DNA of 22,500 nt from positions 1,757,258 through 1,779,757 of the forward strand of contig BLXT01001319.1 in assembly GCA_019648995.1 (NCBI GenBank). The letters are read 5' to 3'. Both the position numbers and the translations under genes were made by a program. A model generated the notes under the pieces. The model was not told the DNA's origin, searched no databases, and saw only the letters and a list, made by a program, of their open reading frames with translations. Shown here piece by piece: positions 1 through 11,182 of the stretch (position 1 is the stretch's first letter; each line of letters starts with the position of its first letter). The stretch comes from Plakobranchus ocellatus. Taxonomy: Eukaryota > Mollusca > Gastropoda > Plakobranchidae.

Positions 1-61
1 CCCCTCGCCCTCCTTCCTCTTTACCTATTTCCCACAATTTATCTCACCGTTGCATGCCGAG

Positions 62-233
62 GACACAGGGCAAGCAGCGCTACAGTGAGACCATGTTTCA
101 GGGTTTTGAGAAGCTGCCCGAGGCTTTGAGGTCACTGTATGATGACACCACGGTGGGAAGTGTCCGAGTGAGCTCCTCGAAAACTGAGAGCAGAATCTCG
201 GCGGATAATAATGCAACTAGCTTGTCGAGCTAG
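62..233 (+). CDS. Terminal coding exon of an unrecognised gene (partial, enters from left edge)
   Basis: A reading frame runs without a stop from the left edge to TAG at 231-233. It looks protein-like: it includes the stretches ETMFQGFEKLPEALRSLYDD and VGSVRVSSSKTESR and ends in NNATSLSS. The T/C-rich run at 1-50 followed by AG looks like an intron end. Two acceptors are possible: AG at 60-61 (exon from 62, taking two bases of its first codon from the previous exon) or CAG at 66-68 (exon from 69, phase 0). The serine-rich polar end resembles a cytoplasmic tail of a membrane protein, but I do not recognise the family and assign no function. The complementary strand is also open over this stretch, which I treat as a shadow. 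The exon is likely real; its exact start is uncertain. Confidence 0.6.
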
Positions 234-1425
234 AGTTGATCCATTGATCTATGAATAATACAAGAGATCGTCAGCAAAGCTGAAGGACTGTTGAGATCAT
301 TAGCGTAAAATAGGTCAGTTGAGAGAAATGTGGCGTCGTCTTTATTACTAAAATTTTCCGCTATGTTGCTCTTGTATCGATACAATAAAAATTACTAAAC
401 TAAAAATTGTACCGTTTGTTAGCTAAAATATATGAGGTCAAGATAATAAAATTCTATTCTACGACCTGTTAACTTCACAGCTCGAGGAACAAAGTTAATC
501 CTTATCTCCTGACTCATTTACACGGTTGAAGACAAAAGGGGTATTTAGAGTAACTGATAATTTCAGAACGAACATTGTTTACGCTTTAGTTTTAAACCAA
601 CCTTAAATAAATAAAAAAAACTTGACTGTTTTACGACCTTGCAAAAAGGAAAAAGGTGGAAAGTTCAGGTTCTCAGTTAAGTGAGCAATTCGAGTATAAA
701 TTCACCCATAAATGTCCTCAATAGGCCTTTTCATAAAAAAAACCACTCTAAACCTATAAAATACTACATAAATAAACATAGTTTTGATGTTTGCCTCATG
801 TAACTGGAATGTAAAACAGATGTACCCAATGTTTTCAAAATTATCAAAGTATATTAAAAAAATGTCAAAAGGCCTTTGCATTGAGGCCCATAATTCAAAT
901 GAGAAAATGTATCTTATACCCCAAGCAGCCACAATGTGTCACATAAGAGACTTATAAGAAGCACAGAGAGTACTTCTAGTGGTAGCCAAAACCACCTTGA
1001 AAAGGTTTTGAAAGGCAAAGTTCAATCAAAACCTACGGTGTAATGCTAGTTCAACTGGTGCACATGATGTTTATTTTTTTTATTAATATATTAAGATGTT
1101 ACTTTAGGAGTTAGTCTAAATGCAGCTTTGCATGCCATTAATTGTTTAAGTCTGAGATAATATCAGGTTTTTTCTATTTTGGAGTGTCAGGCACTGACAG
1201 TGAGATGAAACTCGCCACAGAAAGTTGCTGCAGGTTTTAGGGGAGAATGCTATCTCGACCGCCACCAAATCTGTCTTATTAAGCACCGATAAAAAAACCC
1301 CCTAACAAACAAAAATTAAGACTATCCACTGCCAGTTTTTGTTTCCATCTTAATTTATACGTACACAAATTTGATAAAAAACATTTTTTAAAACTTAAGG
1401 TGAAATTGTTTTCACACTAGCTTTT
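234..1425. other. 3' UTR followed by intergenic DNA, nothing recognised
   Basis: After the putative polyadenylation site the DNA is AT-rich with short A and T runs. The longest minus-strand open stretch (702-932) has a phenylalanine- and isoleucine-rich translation without domain features or splice context, so it was not accepted as a gene. Confidence 0.5.
384..389 (+). terminator. Candidate polyadenylation signal AATAAA for the left-edge gene
   Basis: An AATAAA hexamer lies 150 bases after the TAG at 231-233, a normal 3' UTR distance. Two overlapping copies also occur at 606-615 and could be used instead. Confidence 0.4.
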
Positions 1426-1439
1426 TGTGTGTGTGTGTA

Positions 1440-1522
<83 letters not shown>
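1426..1522. repeat. Compound (TG)n-(GA)n microsatellite
   Basis: About 30 bases of TG dinucleotides with one TA interruption change directly into about 70 bases of GA, interrupted once by GG. This is a compound dinucleotide microsatellite, expected to be polymorphic in length. Confidence 0.95.
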
Positions 1523-1525
<3 letters not shown>

Positions 1526-1985
1526 AATGTAACTCAAGAAAAAGCCTTTGCTATTGCGATCTAGATCTATACCCGGAACTGTAGGATTTGGCCATGTCTG
1601 CTTATAATGCTTGGTCAGATCTTGAGTTGGGCTAAAGTTAGACCTTTTGTAGTGTTAGTAGTACTTCCTTGGTTTTGGCTTGGTTTATCTTTTAGATCTA
1701 GGGATTTCTAGAAGGTTTTCGGGCGTGTGGTAATAATTTTACTCAAACAAACGTGCAATTTGCAGCACAATTTCTTTTAGACCATTGTGTTTGTTTAAGT
1801 AAGCTTGCCATTGGTAGTACCATTTTTCCATATCATTTTATAATTGTGAGCTTAAAAATGGTACATTGTAATATTGCATGGCTGCGTGCACTTTCCTTTA
1901 CATGAAAAGGTAACTTTATAAAACCAAATTCAAAGGCGAAGTTATGAGTTCTATTAAACGTAAAAATTATATTATTTAAGATTTT
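1523..1985. other. Intergenic DNA, nothing recognised
   Basis: AT-rich single-copy-looking sequence without open frames of note. It contains several AGATCT/TCTAGA-type palindromes, which are too short to interpret. Confidence 0.5.
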
Positions 1986-2060
1986 CGCCTTCTTTCGAAG
2001 ATTTTCCCCCCGTCAGTTTTGTCTCCTTCATTGACGGGGGAAAATCTTCGAAAGAAGGCG
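1986..2060. mobile_element. 75-bp foldback (MITE-like) element, near-perfect inverted repeat
   Basis: The left arm (1986-2015) begins CGCCTTCTTTCGAAG, and the right arm (2032-2060) ends with its exact reverse complement. Together they form a stem of about 30 bp whose only break is one extra C in the C-run of the left arm (six C against five G). The loop is about 16 bases. ATTTT stands directly before (1981-1985) and directly after (2061-2065), which would fit a 5-bp target-site duplication, though in AT-rich DNA that could be chance. Such a perfect stem suggests a recently inserted non-autonomous foldback/MITE element or a hairpin-RNA source. I do not recognise the family. Confidence 0.65.
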
Positions 2061-2061
2061 A

Positions 2062-4986
2062 TTTTCCCTTTTTTCAATCTCATTTCATTGTGAATAAGGT
2101 TCTGCTTAAAGTGTTGTAAACGAATGAGTTACTTATTCAGTATGATTTAATGTTTCTTTGGTTTTTGTCATTTTAGTTTTCCCGTTATTTCTAGTCTAGC
2201 TGTATAACTTTCTATGTTTACCCAGTAGCTGTTTTTAACCTATTCCACTATTTTGAACCCCAAACAAACAATCGGGTTTGACTCTCCCATCATTCAAATG
2301 TTTCCACTGCTACCCACAATTCCCGACTGCAAACCTCATCACTCAACTTCCGCCTCAGAGTACGTAAGAACATCTCGTAATTGAATGAGCACTATTTACT
2401 CGACAAAGGGAGGTAAACGAGGAAAAAATACACACATACACAAAACCAAACAACCCTGTAAAGATGAAACGAAAGGGTTGTAGTAGACTCTAGACTTGTC
2501 GTAATCGATGGCTAACTCCTTTATATGACTTTGTGTTTGTAAGAAAATTATATAAGAGGAAGGGCGATTATGTTTATTGTAAGTTGTTGGGTTTTACGAT
2601 GCAGTTTAATACTTGAAAGGATAGGACTGCAAAAATTATAGGCGGGGCTGAAATTTTTTCTTCTCGAAAGCATAATGACGAGGTGAGGGGAAATACTGAA
2701 AAAAGCCGAGAGAAAGTATCACCCCAGCATCTGCTCAATGAAGTTTTACAATCACTCATTTCAATTTTTCAACTTCTCATTGTTTTAGCCTGTTTAGCAT
2801 TATTTTATTTATTTTTGTTTTTTTTGTGCTGCTCTCATTTCTCATTTAAGCTTGTAATTTTGCCCTTTCTCATGTTCTCAATATTAATCTCTCTCTCTCT
2901 CTCTTGCAATTTTCTCCTTCTCTTTACCATTTTCTCTCTGCTAAACACACAAAAGAACGCGCACGTGATTCAAATTGACTTGTTGCTGGAAAAACATTCA
3001 AGGTTAAGTTGATTCAACTTCTATGAAGTTAGAGACATTTGAAAGCTAAATATAGACGGTGGATGCAGTGTTAAACAAACATTATAAGGACCACAACAGT
3101 TCATTGTATTTTAACATCGATAGGAAAAAAAGACACTGTCGATAAGAATTCTGAATAAGTTTTATTTAGCAAACAAAATATTATAGGGGCCATAATCTCT
3201 TTATGCACATACTTTGTACAAACGGTGAACAAACAGCTAAAAACGTGAAATCTAAATAATATGTTTATGATAGTTTTCCATCATATAACATTTTTATCAA
3301 TCGCATTGCTAAGAAGTTTTGTCCGTTTTCTTCTCAAAATTTGATTGAAAATTGCTGAACATGGCATGAGTGTAATATTGCACATTATTAATCACAAAAC
3401 AAAATTAAAATCAACATGAAATCATATCACTTCAAAACTAAAGACCTAATCGTTTGTGCTGCAAACTTGCGTGATTTTGCAGGGAAGGTTTATGTAGCTT
3501 CCAAACTGTACACAATAGATAATGACTAAATATATGGGAACCTAACTCTGGATTGGTTGGTTTTTGTAAGCCAGTCCACAACAATGTGAACTCAGGCTTT
3601 TAAGCCCTCCGTCAGGCCAGGGCTCCGGTAGCGGTTCTAAATTGAGACATTTATTAATAAATCTATCGCATTGCTCTTAATCTTAACGACATAGCAACAG
3701 TATCCCAATATGGTCCAGACGAGACCTAATGAAAAGAAGATCGGCTAACACAAGTTTGACTTATGTAAATTTTACTGTACTCACCGATACTGCTGGATAC
3801 ATTACATGGCAAAAATAATGGAGGCATGTTTTTTTTTTTTATTTTTGAATATTCTGAACCATAACTAAAGAAAACTTTTCACTAATAATTTACAAAGTAA
3901 AGATCTTTAACTTACGTGAACATAGAAACACGGGGTAGACATATGTGCAATAGGAGCTTATTACTTTTGCATATAGAATGCTACCATCATCTTTATGAGG
4001 TCATTAACATTGAATTTACATTTTAGTGATAATCTCAGGGCTTCAGACTGATGATCGTTGTTGGTAGGGCTTATGGTGAGGGTCTATATCAAGTCAAAGC
4101 CAAATTTATACACATTCTTATTGGAACTAAACATGAAATTTCAAAGGAAGTATCATATTTTCCCAAAACCAAACTCAAGTACCAGTACTAAAAATCGCTT
4201 TATTCTTGACTGGAATCAAAGTCTTATGAATGCAGCAGAAGCTTTATAACTTACATAAAATCACCGCAATACACAGTGCGTTCTCTCAATATAATTTAGA
4301 AAAAAACTGCTTAAAATCAAACAAACATAAAAATCATGGTCCCTCTTGCTTAGTTGTACTAAACTCACTACAGCTTTTAAGAGCCTTGCCTGAACATAGG
4401 TGATCCTGTGGAAGCTAATCTCAACACAACCTCACTATAAACTTAAAACCAGTCTTGGTTGTTACCTTACAGAAATGTGTTTTCCATCGAATCATTCTTC
4501 ACAAATGACAGGATACTAAAAAGTTCTGGAATGGTTTAAATTACAGGCAACACTTAAAAATCACATAAAATAAAATGACTGAGGAATGAGCATAAGTATG
4601 ATATCAATTCAGTTTATAGACCTACCTAGTGAGGAAAAGCTCGTTTCAATCCCATGCAACATGAATATTAATTGATTTTCCATAATTTCCAAGTTACAAC
4701 TGAAGAGAAGCAATGAAAAGGAGTTTTATTTCAATTCATTTTACATAATAGTTATGAACCCAATCAAACTAATCCCGCCCGTATATTGTGCTTTTGATCC
4801 AAAGGTAAAAATGGAGAAGAAAAAGACATAAGCGATCTGAGGTCGGTCTATCAGTGAGTGATTAATGCATTCACTTTGGGATAGAGTGAACCACTACTTT
4901 ACAGCCCTACTTATATTAATGCAACATTTTGCAAACCCCTGTATCAAGGGGCAGGAAATATTTTAACAAAAGGAATTTTTATTTCT
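2062..4986. other. Intergenic DNA with short repeats, no gene recognised
   Basis: Contains a short (TC)n tract near 2888-2904, T-rich runs near 2815-2830 and 3829-3841, and a somewhat GC-richer patch near 3555-3640. A plus-strand open stretch at 2683-3012 has a leucine/phenylalanine-rich translation that simply follows the T- and CT-rich sequence, so I reject it as a gene. The open stretch at 4058-4249 has no splice or domain support. Confidence 0.5.
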
Positions 4987-4987
4987 T

Positions 4988-5105
4988 GATAATGATGATG
5001 GTGATAATATTGATGACTTATGAATGCCAATCAATATTAGAATGCTTTTGATACTATGATGATGTCTGTGATAAAAAGGCTGATGATGAAGTGAATATGA
5101 TAATG
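4988..5105. repeat. Degenerate GAT/ATG trinucleotide-rich tract
   Basis: GATGAT, GATAAT and TGATGA blocks recur over about 118 bases with interruptions, consistent with a decayed GAT microsatellite. Confidence 0.6.
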
Positions 5106-6236
5106 TTGTTTTGAAACCGAGCTCGGGTTAATGAAAGGAATTTAATTGCTACGAGACAAAAAAAAGCTTCATGTTTGTCCATAGTGCGTGACAAACTTTA
5201 AGTTCTAATGACTAGTCAAATAGGGACTGGTTAAAATAGTTAAGGAAGCAGAAAAATTTACAAGGATTAAATACAAAGTACATAAATGCAGTCAATACTA
5301 ATGCAATATCCTGAAGTCATGCATTATGCTATGGGATCTGTCCACCAGATTTGACACTTGACAGAATACACAGATTTTTTAAAATATTTCTATGACAATT
5401 TTGTAAAATCATTTTTCAATGCAAACACCTTGGCACAGACTCAACAGATCTTTACCAACTCTGACCATGTCAAATCTCAATGGATGGAATCTCTAACATT
5501 ATTATCATAATGTTTAGAAATGCCTGGTGTGCAACTTTCCGGTAACCTATCAAAATGTAAATATCATTCATATTATCTTCTAATGCATGACAAGGATAGG
5601 GATGTAGGTTATCTATTAACATTTTTAATTGACCCTACAATATAGTGATAATTAAGATAACCTTCTACACAGCTTTCATTTCATTAAGAAAGTATTATAA
5701 GATCCTTTTATATCAATATACTGATGATCCTTTGCTGCAAATGTTCATCTCTTTAGAACAGAAAAAAAAAAAAACTCTTTCTCCTCCCTCATATTTATCC
5801 CAGGGTATTTATTTTCGCAGTCATGTCAAACTGACCATTAAAAAAAACAAAACCATATAATATAACAATGATAGAGAATGAATTGAGAGGGGCAAGGTGA
5901 TGCAATGAACACAAAGAAGGTAACATATTGATATCTTATGAGAAACATTTCTATACTTTATGATTTTAAAGGGAAGAGTAGGAGTTATGGCGCCTAATGA
6001 GTGAAACAAAAAAATGTAAATACACATAATAATATCAACTAGAAAATCTTCAGTATTTCCTACAAAATACGCCTACAGACTGCAAGCGACTGCCGTGCTA
6101 CAAAGAGAAAAGAACATAATCATAGTTATACATAATTTTGATTATTCATACACATAATTTTGATTCTTCAGGAATCAGAAGTGTTAAGTGTATTATAACT
6201 TAAACATCACCAATAAAGATCGCCATACAAATATTT
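5106..6236. other. Intergenic DNA, no gene recognised
   Basis: AT-rich sequence. A 19-base imperfect direct repeat around ACATAATTTTGATT lies at 6130-6148 and 6152-6170. Open stretches at 5645-5860 (+) and 5821-6027 (-) lack domain or splice evidence. Confidence 0.45.
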
Positions 6237-6494
6237 TACATTAAAGGTAATGACAAATTCATGGAAAAAGTTCAACACTGTGACAACATTCACAACCATC
6301 ATAGAAGGATGAGCGTAGGAATAAAAAATATTTTATCATTTTTCATGGATGCAATGACAAATGCTTGTACAGTCCACAACAAAAGCTTTCATACGTGTGA
6401 ACTGATAAAGCTTTGGCTAAAACTATATTGGAAAGAAACCCATGTAGATGAGAATGGTAACTTCATATCTAAACTTGTTACAAAAAAACTATGA
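6237..6494 (+). pseudogene. Possible decayed piggyBac-like transposase, C-terminal fragment
   Basis: The open frame through ATG 6261 to TGA at 6492-6494 continues upstream of the ATG and reads GNDKFMEKVQHCD, then RRMSVGIKNILSFFMDAMTN, then ACTVHNKSF and ELIKLWLKLYW. Family knowledge: piggyBac transposases carry a conserved stretch of the form YNkxMGGVDxxD, then R-K, then an aromatic-rich segment, then an Asp followed by N-A, a hydrophobic pair and a basic residue, then an ExRxxL helix. The order and approximate spacing match, but the GG-V-D core is changed (EKVQ) and the rest of the transposase, including the catalytic Asp region, is not found in place. The ATG has a weak start context. I read it as a transposon fossil rather than a working gene, from memory of the motif only. 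Confidence 0.45.
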
Positions 6495-7383
6495 TTTGTA
6501 TTTGAGTGATTCACGGTTGAATAACTTTGCTCTTTATGGACCCTTCCTAGCGCTGAAAAATAAGACATAAACTATTCAAAAAATTTAACTGAAGAAGAAG
6601 ATAATGTTTAAAATCTGTATAAAAAAAAGTTGCATGAACTTACATAATCAGCGATAAAGAAATTCTGTTTACCTTTACAGGACTGCAGACTCAAGTGCTT
6701 CATGGCTTATGCTACATGTTATCAATCCTATTGTATCAAAATACAAAATCAAATGCTTTAGGTTTTGAATTAAAATCAAGTTTAAGGAAACTAAACATTA
6801 AAAATATATTCTAATTTTGCTAGGAATAATTCATGAAGTAAAATCAAAATATTTATGGTTTTTATTCAAAGATGTAGATGTCAACCATTAAAAAAAAACA
6901 ATCACCATGAAAGAACATAATTACATTTTAAAGTAAAAAAACAAAAAAAACTTAAACTTAAAATTTTTATAAAAAATTATATTTACAAGAGATACACCAA
7001 AAACCTTTTTGAAATAAATTATTTGTTAGATATAAATTTCAAACAGGGAATTACTTACAAAATCACACTGAGGGTGGAACATATTTAAATGCAAATTCAT
7101 GACCTCTCATGTTATGAACATGGTACATGTATATGCTATTGTCGCATTGGTGAATCGCATCTCGAGGTAGATTGTCACCTGATTAGTCATTTGCTACATT
7201 AGAGACAAGTTATATTTGTTTGTCTCTTCCATGAGAAAAATCTAAAAATGGAATTGCGGTCCTTAAGATTTTAAAAAGATTTTTCTTGATGATCTTCAAA
7301 CAAAGCGTCTACGGTAAGTTTCAATTGAGGACAAATGGCAAAATGCTCAATCTTGATTGTAGCAATGGGCACATCAAACAATC
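6495..7383. other. Intergenic DNA, nothing recognised
   Basis: Very AT-rich, with A-runs near 6890-6900 and 6937-6951. There is a perfect-looking donor-type site (CTACG|GTAAGT) at about 7313, but no supported exon before it. Confidence 0.45.
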
Positions 7384-7548
7384 ATGGAACTACCGTCATG
7401 CAGAACTCAAGATAAAGTCATTGGACTTTTGGGAGATGAAGACTCCTATGTTTGGGTGATGCTAATTGTGGCTCACATCTTGCTGTGTTTCATAAGCGCT
7501 GTGGTGCTGCTGTATCATTTCACAATCCTTGACAATAAAGTTAGCTGA
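7384..7548 (+). CDS. Possible 54-residue single-pass membrane microprotein
   Basis: ATG at 7384 (A at -3, G at +4, a good initiation context) opens 54 codons to TGA 7546-7548. Residues 1-20 are polar with an acidic end (LLGDED). Residues 22-48 form one strong hydrophobic helix containing VWVMLIVAHILLCFISAVV, followed by a short polar tail. An in-frame TAG lies just upstream, and an AATAAA overlaps the end of the frame (7534-7539). The stretch is richer in G+C than its surroundings, which is unusual here. It could be a small transmembrane peptide, a terminal exon of an unseen plus-strand gene, or chance. No family is recognised. Confidence 0.35.
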   Translation: MELPSCRTQDKVIGLLGDEDSYVWVMLIVAHILLCFISAVVLLYHFTILDNKVS

Positions 7549-7775
7549 GTGTTGCTAGAGATAAAGCAGTTTATTGGGCTGAATAGGTCACACACTACCT
7601 TAGGTGTGGTTTACAATCCTGGACACTAGTGCTAGTGTATGTATGAGCATTGGCTTGCAGTTGGTAACAATTACAGACATAGATATCCAACATGGCAACA
7701 TGGAAACAAGCCAAGCTTGCTGACAAGATTTTGTAATTACATTACTATTGTTTGCTTTTTTCTTTTACATGGCCA

Positions 7776-7789
7776 TCTCTCTCTCTGTC

Positions 7790-7821
<32 letters not shown>
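7776..7821. repeat. (CT)n/(GTCT)n microsatellite
   Basis: CT dinucleotides with GTCT interruptions over about 46 bases. Confidence 0.9.
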
Positions 7822-8139
7822 AAAGTTATTCTTGACATTTTTAAAAAGATAATTATAGCACCGGATGCGGTGATTTAAAAGACATGACAATTTAGTGACT
7901 TTGACACAAACTATTTGGCAAAGTGATGGCAACTAAATGAGTGAAGAAAATATTCTTAAAGAAAGCCATCAGAATACACTTTGACAAAAAAAATGTTCTG
8001 AGACAGAATTTTCTGACTACATGGCACTCTTCTGCTCAAAGCCTGGCTATCACATCTTTACAGTGCAGCTCTGGGTGAGTTTTTGTTTGATATTCTAAAT
8101 TCTTTCTTTAAAAAAAATATGACAGGTGGAATGTTCATA

Positions 8140-8301
8140 TTTGGTCCACTGAATTCTTATCAAAGGTACGGAACTTAGAATCTATCAACACAATTGTGTT
8201 TCACTGAGTTCCACTAAAAAGTTTATAGAATCTTTCCAGATAGTTGTGGTCCATTTTATTGCAATCAAAGGTATGTAGAATCTTGCAAGACAATTCAAAC
8301 A
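8140..8301. repeat. Three degenerate tandem copies of a ~54-bp unit
   Basis: Copies begin near 8140, 8198 and 8249. The shared blocks are TGGTCCA, ATCAAAGGTA (copies one and three), TAGAATCT (all three) and an AATTG/AATTC end. The unit lies downstream of the adhesion gene stop, so on the minus strand it would be in or near the 3' UTR. Confidence 0.55.
8255..8260 (-). terminator. Candidate polyadenylation signal for the adhesion gene
   Basis: TTTATT on the plus strand is AATAAA on the minus strand, about 430 bases beyond the stop codon at 8692-8694. It is the first exact hexamer I found after the stop. Confidence 0.4.
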
Positions 8302-8691
8302 CTTCTATTGTTTCTGATCGCTTCCTTTCACTGAACATATCATAGAAATTGAAGCACCGCTGATTTAAGGAGACTGAGGAATGTTCTAAATCTCAAGCAA
8401 GATTAGAAAATAGAAAGCACAGGGAGTCAACATTAGCTTCATTAAAAATCTTGCTGTAGGCATACTTTGTTGGGCTCTACAGATGAAAAGGAAGACATCA
8501 AATGCTAATTCTACAGAAAGATTCCTTAGCGTTAGCTGAATGGTCATACCATGTATTTGTCTTATTCATGGATAGCCTGGACTAGTTTCAGATATCCAGC
8601 CACAGCAAAGGTCCTGCAATGAAGCATTGTGAAACTAGCAGCCACTGGGTAATCGGGCACCGCATCACAATTAATCTACGTCACAGTGTCG

Positions 8692-8879
8692 TCATGAAAT
8701 CAGGTACAACTGTAATACTGATGCCATCAAAGTGAAGGAAAAACTCATCATCAAGACTCTGGGAGAGGAAAGGGCAGGAACTGAGCTGTGCAAGCTTGAG
8801 GCAGAGGATTTATCTTCCCCTGTTAGTTCCTGACCCGGATTGTCATTGTGGGCGCGATAAAGTGTGTTGTCGCTGGATA
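8692..8879 (-). CDS. Adhesion gene terminal exon: linker and GPI-anchor-like signal
   Basis: The acceptor TTTTATATCCCACAG|TA matches the phase 1 donor of exon e exactly. The 62 residues run through a polar, Ser-rich spacer (KSSASSLHSSVPALSSPR) to a hydrophobic end, VLMMSFSFTLMASVLQLYL then IS and TGA. There is no basic cytoplasmic tail after the hydrophobic run, the pattern of a GPI-attachment signal. Ser32 of the exon (in HSSV) or Ala36 are possible attachment residues. Against this, an alternative transmembrane exon could exist outside what I can see. Confidence 0.78.
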
Positions 8880-9228
8880 CTGTGGGATATAAAATAATGT
8901 AACAATTATAATGCATCTGTAAATAAGAATTCATTGACAGATAGATTTACAAATCTTGCAGATGGAGAATTTCACAGGGATGAAAATCAAGAATGGAAGA
9001 AGGTGTACATAAATAAAGGTAAAATGAAATCTTTAGCGCAGAAATGTACCTGTTACTCTCTCAAAAAAAAACAAAAAACGCAAGGGCTTTGGCGATCTTA
9101 GAGCAAGACCTCCACTTTTCCTTGTGGTAAAAAGCCTTAGATATAACTTCCTACAGTACCTTAAAAACTGTAATTCAAATCTATCCACTGTGCTGATCCA
9201 GTTTTCTTATTTCATATATATATATATA

Positions 9229-9312
<84 letters not shown>

Positions 9313-11116
9313 GTGAGAGTGCAAAATGATAGGAAGAGAGTCATCCAGATTGTGTGTGTGTGCGTGTGTGTGAGAGTGAGAGAGAGAAAAATGGAGGGGG
9401 GGCAGGCAGGTAACTAAATATTTTGGCACCTCTTTGACTGTTCATACTAAATCTGTATCCAATATAATTTGAGGTGATGATAATGGGAGAATGCCCTGAA
9501 AACAATTCATCTAAAGAGCTAAAAAGAATTTTAGCAATATGTAAACAGTGCAAGGTCCTCAAAACTCACCTGCAGAAGCTGTTGCATTGTTCGTTCTAAC
9601 ATCCATTACAGCTAGTTCACCCCGACCAGCTCGAGTACGGGCAGCAACATGTATTCGATACCAGTGACTCGGGTCCAGGTTGGATATCCGAGCTTCGAGC
9701 CTTAACGAGCGACTTGACCGGCCACCAATCAACTGCAGAGGCCCTAACTGCCCATCCATCACTGACAAAATAAATAAATCGAAAATAAAAATAAACAAAT
9801 GATAATCACATACAAGAACCTGAATTCCCTATCAAAGCAGGCTTAAGATAAGAAATTAACACCCCCACCCCGAAAAAAATAAAAAAGACAAACAAAAAAA
9901 AAAACACCCCTAAAAAAATTGCTGCCCTATTATTGAAATCCTGCATCCTTGTTCTTTATTTCTTAGCCATGCAATTTTGATTTGAAGAAGTTTCTCATTT
10001 CTATATTACTGCATCTTTTCTTTTTTATATATTTGACACTTAAAATTTTTCAAAGCAATTTTTTGGGGGTAACCCGACCCCCCCCCCCCCCACAACAATT
10101 CTCTTTCACATACACACACACTCTCTCTCATACACACAAAAAATTGGAGATATGGTAAACTAAGAACAAAATTGATTGATCATTTATTGATCGTGGAGAC
10201 TTGTGTCAGTATTGATAGCATGATGGAACTGACCAGACTGATAGCCGACATCAAAGCCCTGCAGGACACCGTTAGGCTTGACCGGTGGTAGCCATCTGAT
10301 CACAATACTATTATGGGTGACTTTGTCCACATGCAGATCCTTCACTTCAGAAGGTCCTGTGATTAAAAAAAATGAGAGTTGAATAACAATGAAGCATAAT
10401 AGCAAGGATGGATGAATTCCATCACAGATCCTTAAACTGGTATTGGTAATCTGAGTATCAATAATCTACCAAGCAGTCAACCTGCCAAAATGAATGGATT
10501 AAGATGTTGCAACAGAAATCATGAAGACTTCTGCATTTAAATTTTGCACTTCCGGTAACAATTGCCAGGGATCTGTAGTCGCTAAGCCAGATAATTGTTT
10601 TTCTCCCATTACAATTTATTCACGCCATGTCATGTCCCATATCTTTCAAGTAACATTATTATTTATGTGGCAGTATTTATTAATTGAGTCTCATTTTTAT
10701 TTTGAAAATCAAATAATACACTTTTCCCTTTGAGATGCTCGATTTTATATCTTGTATGTGATAAGGCCGTATGACTTACTCTTACTTCATTCTCTACCCT
10801 GATAGCAAATGTTGCTTATAAAGCTGAGTGTGTACGAAAGCCCACCATTCTATAACGACAACCAAGAGAAATCAGCACCATCATCGTGGTTTCAATCTGC
10901 AGAAGCTGAATATCCTCAACATAACAAAGTTTTTTTTTTTTTTTTATTTTTTTTTTTATTAAAATGTGTGCATTCTCTAGACCTCAATCTATATGTACAA
11001 TTATATCATCTTGCACAATCTGGTAATCTTCTACAGCATTGAAATTAAATTAACTATCTGAGTTGAAATGAAAAAAACTATCTCAGTACCCTCACTCTCC
11101 TAAAAAAATGAATTTG

Positions 11117-11182
<66 letters not shown>

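Larger units (their letters stand above)
7549..8691. other. Mostly 3' UTR/downstream region of the minus-strand adhesion gene
   Basis: Holds a CT/GTCT microsatellite (7776-7821), a three-copy degenerate tandem repeat (8140-8301) and the candidate polyadenylation signal at 8255-8260. No further coding exon of the adhesion gene, such as a fifth FnIII domain or a transmembrane exon, was seen on the minus strand. Confidence 0.5.

Noticed and set aside
2683-3012. 109-codon hydrophobic open stretch on the plus strand
   Set aside because: It follows T-rich and CT-rich sequence, starts at GTG rather than ATG, and has no domain or splice support.
7441-7560. Minus-strand acceptor-like site (GATACAG) with a short Gln/His-rich frame, tested as an alternative end of the adhesion gene
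   Set aside because: In the required phase 1 it gives only a few residues before a stop.
9232-9429. Minus-strand open stretch with Ile-Tyr repeats
   Set aside because: It is the translation of the TA and TG/GA microsatellites.
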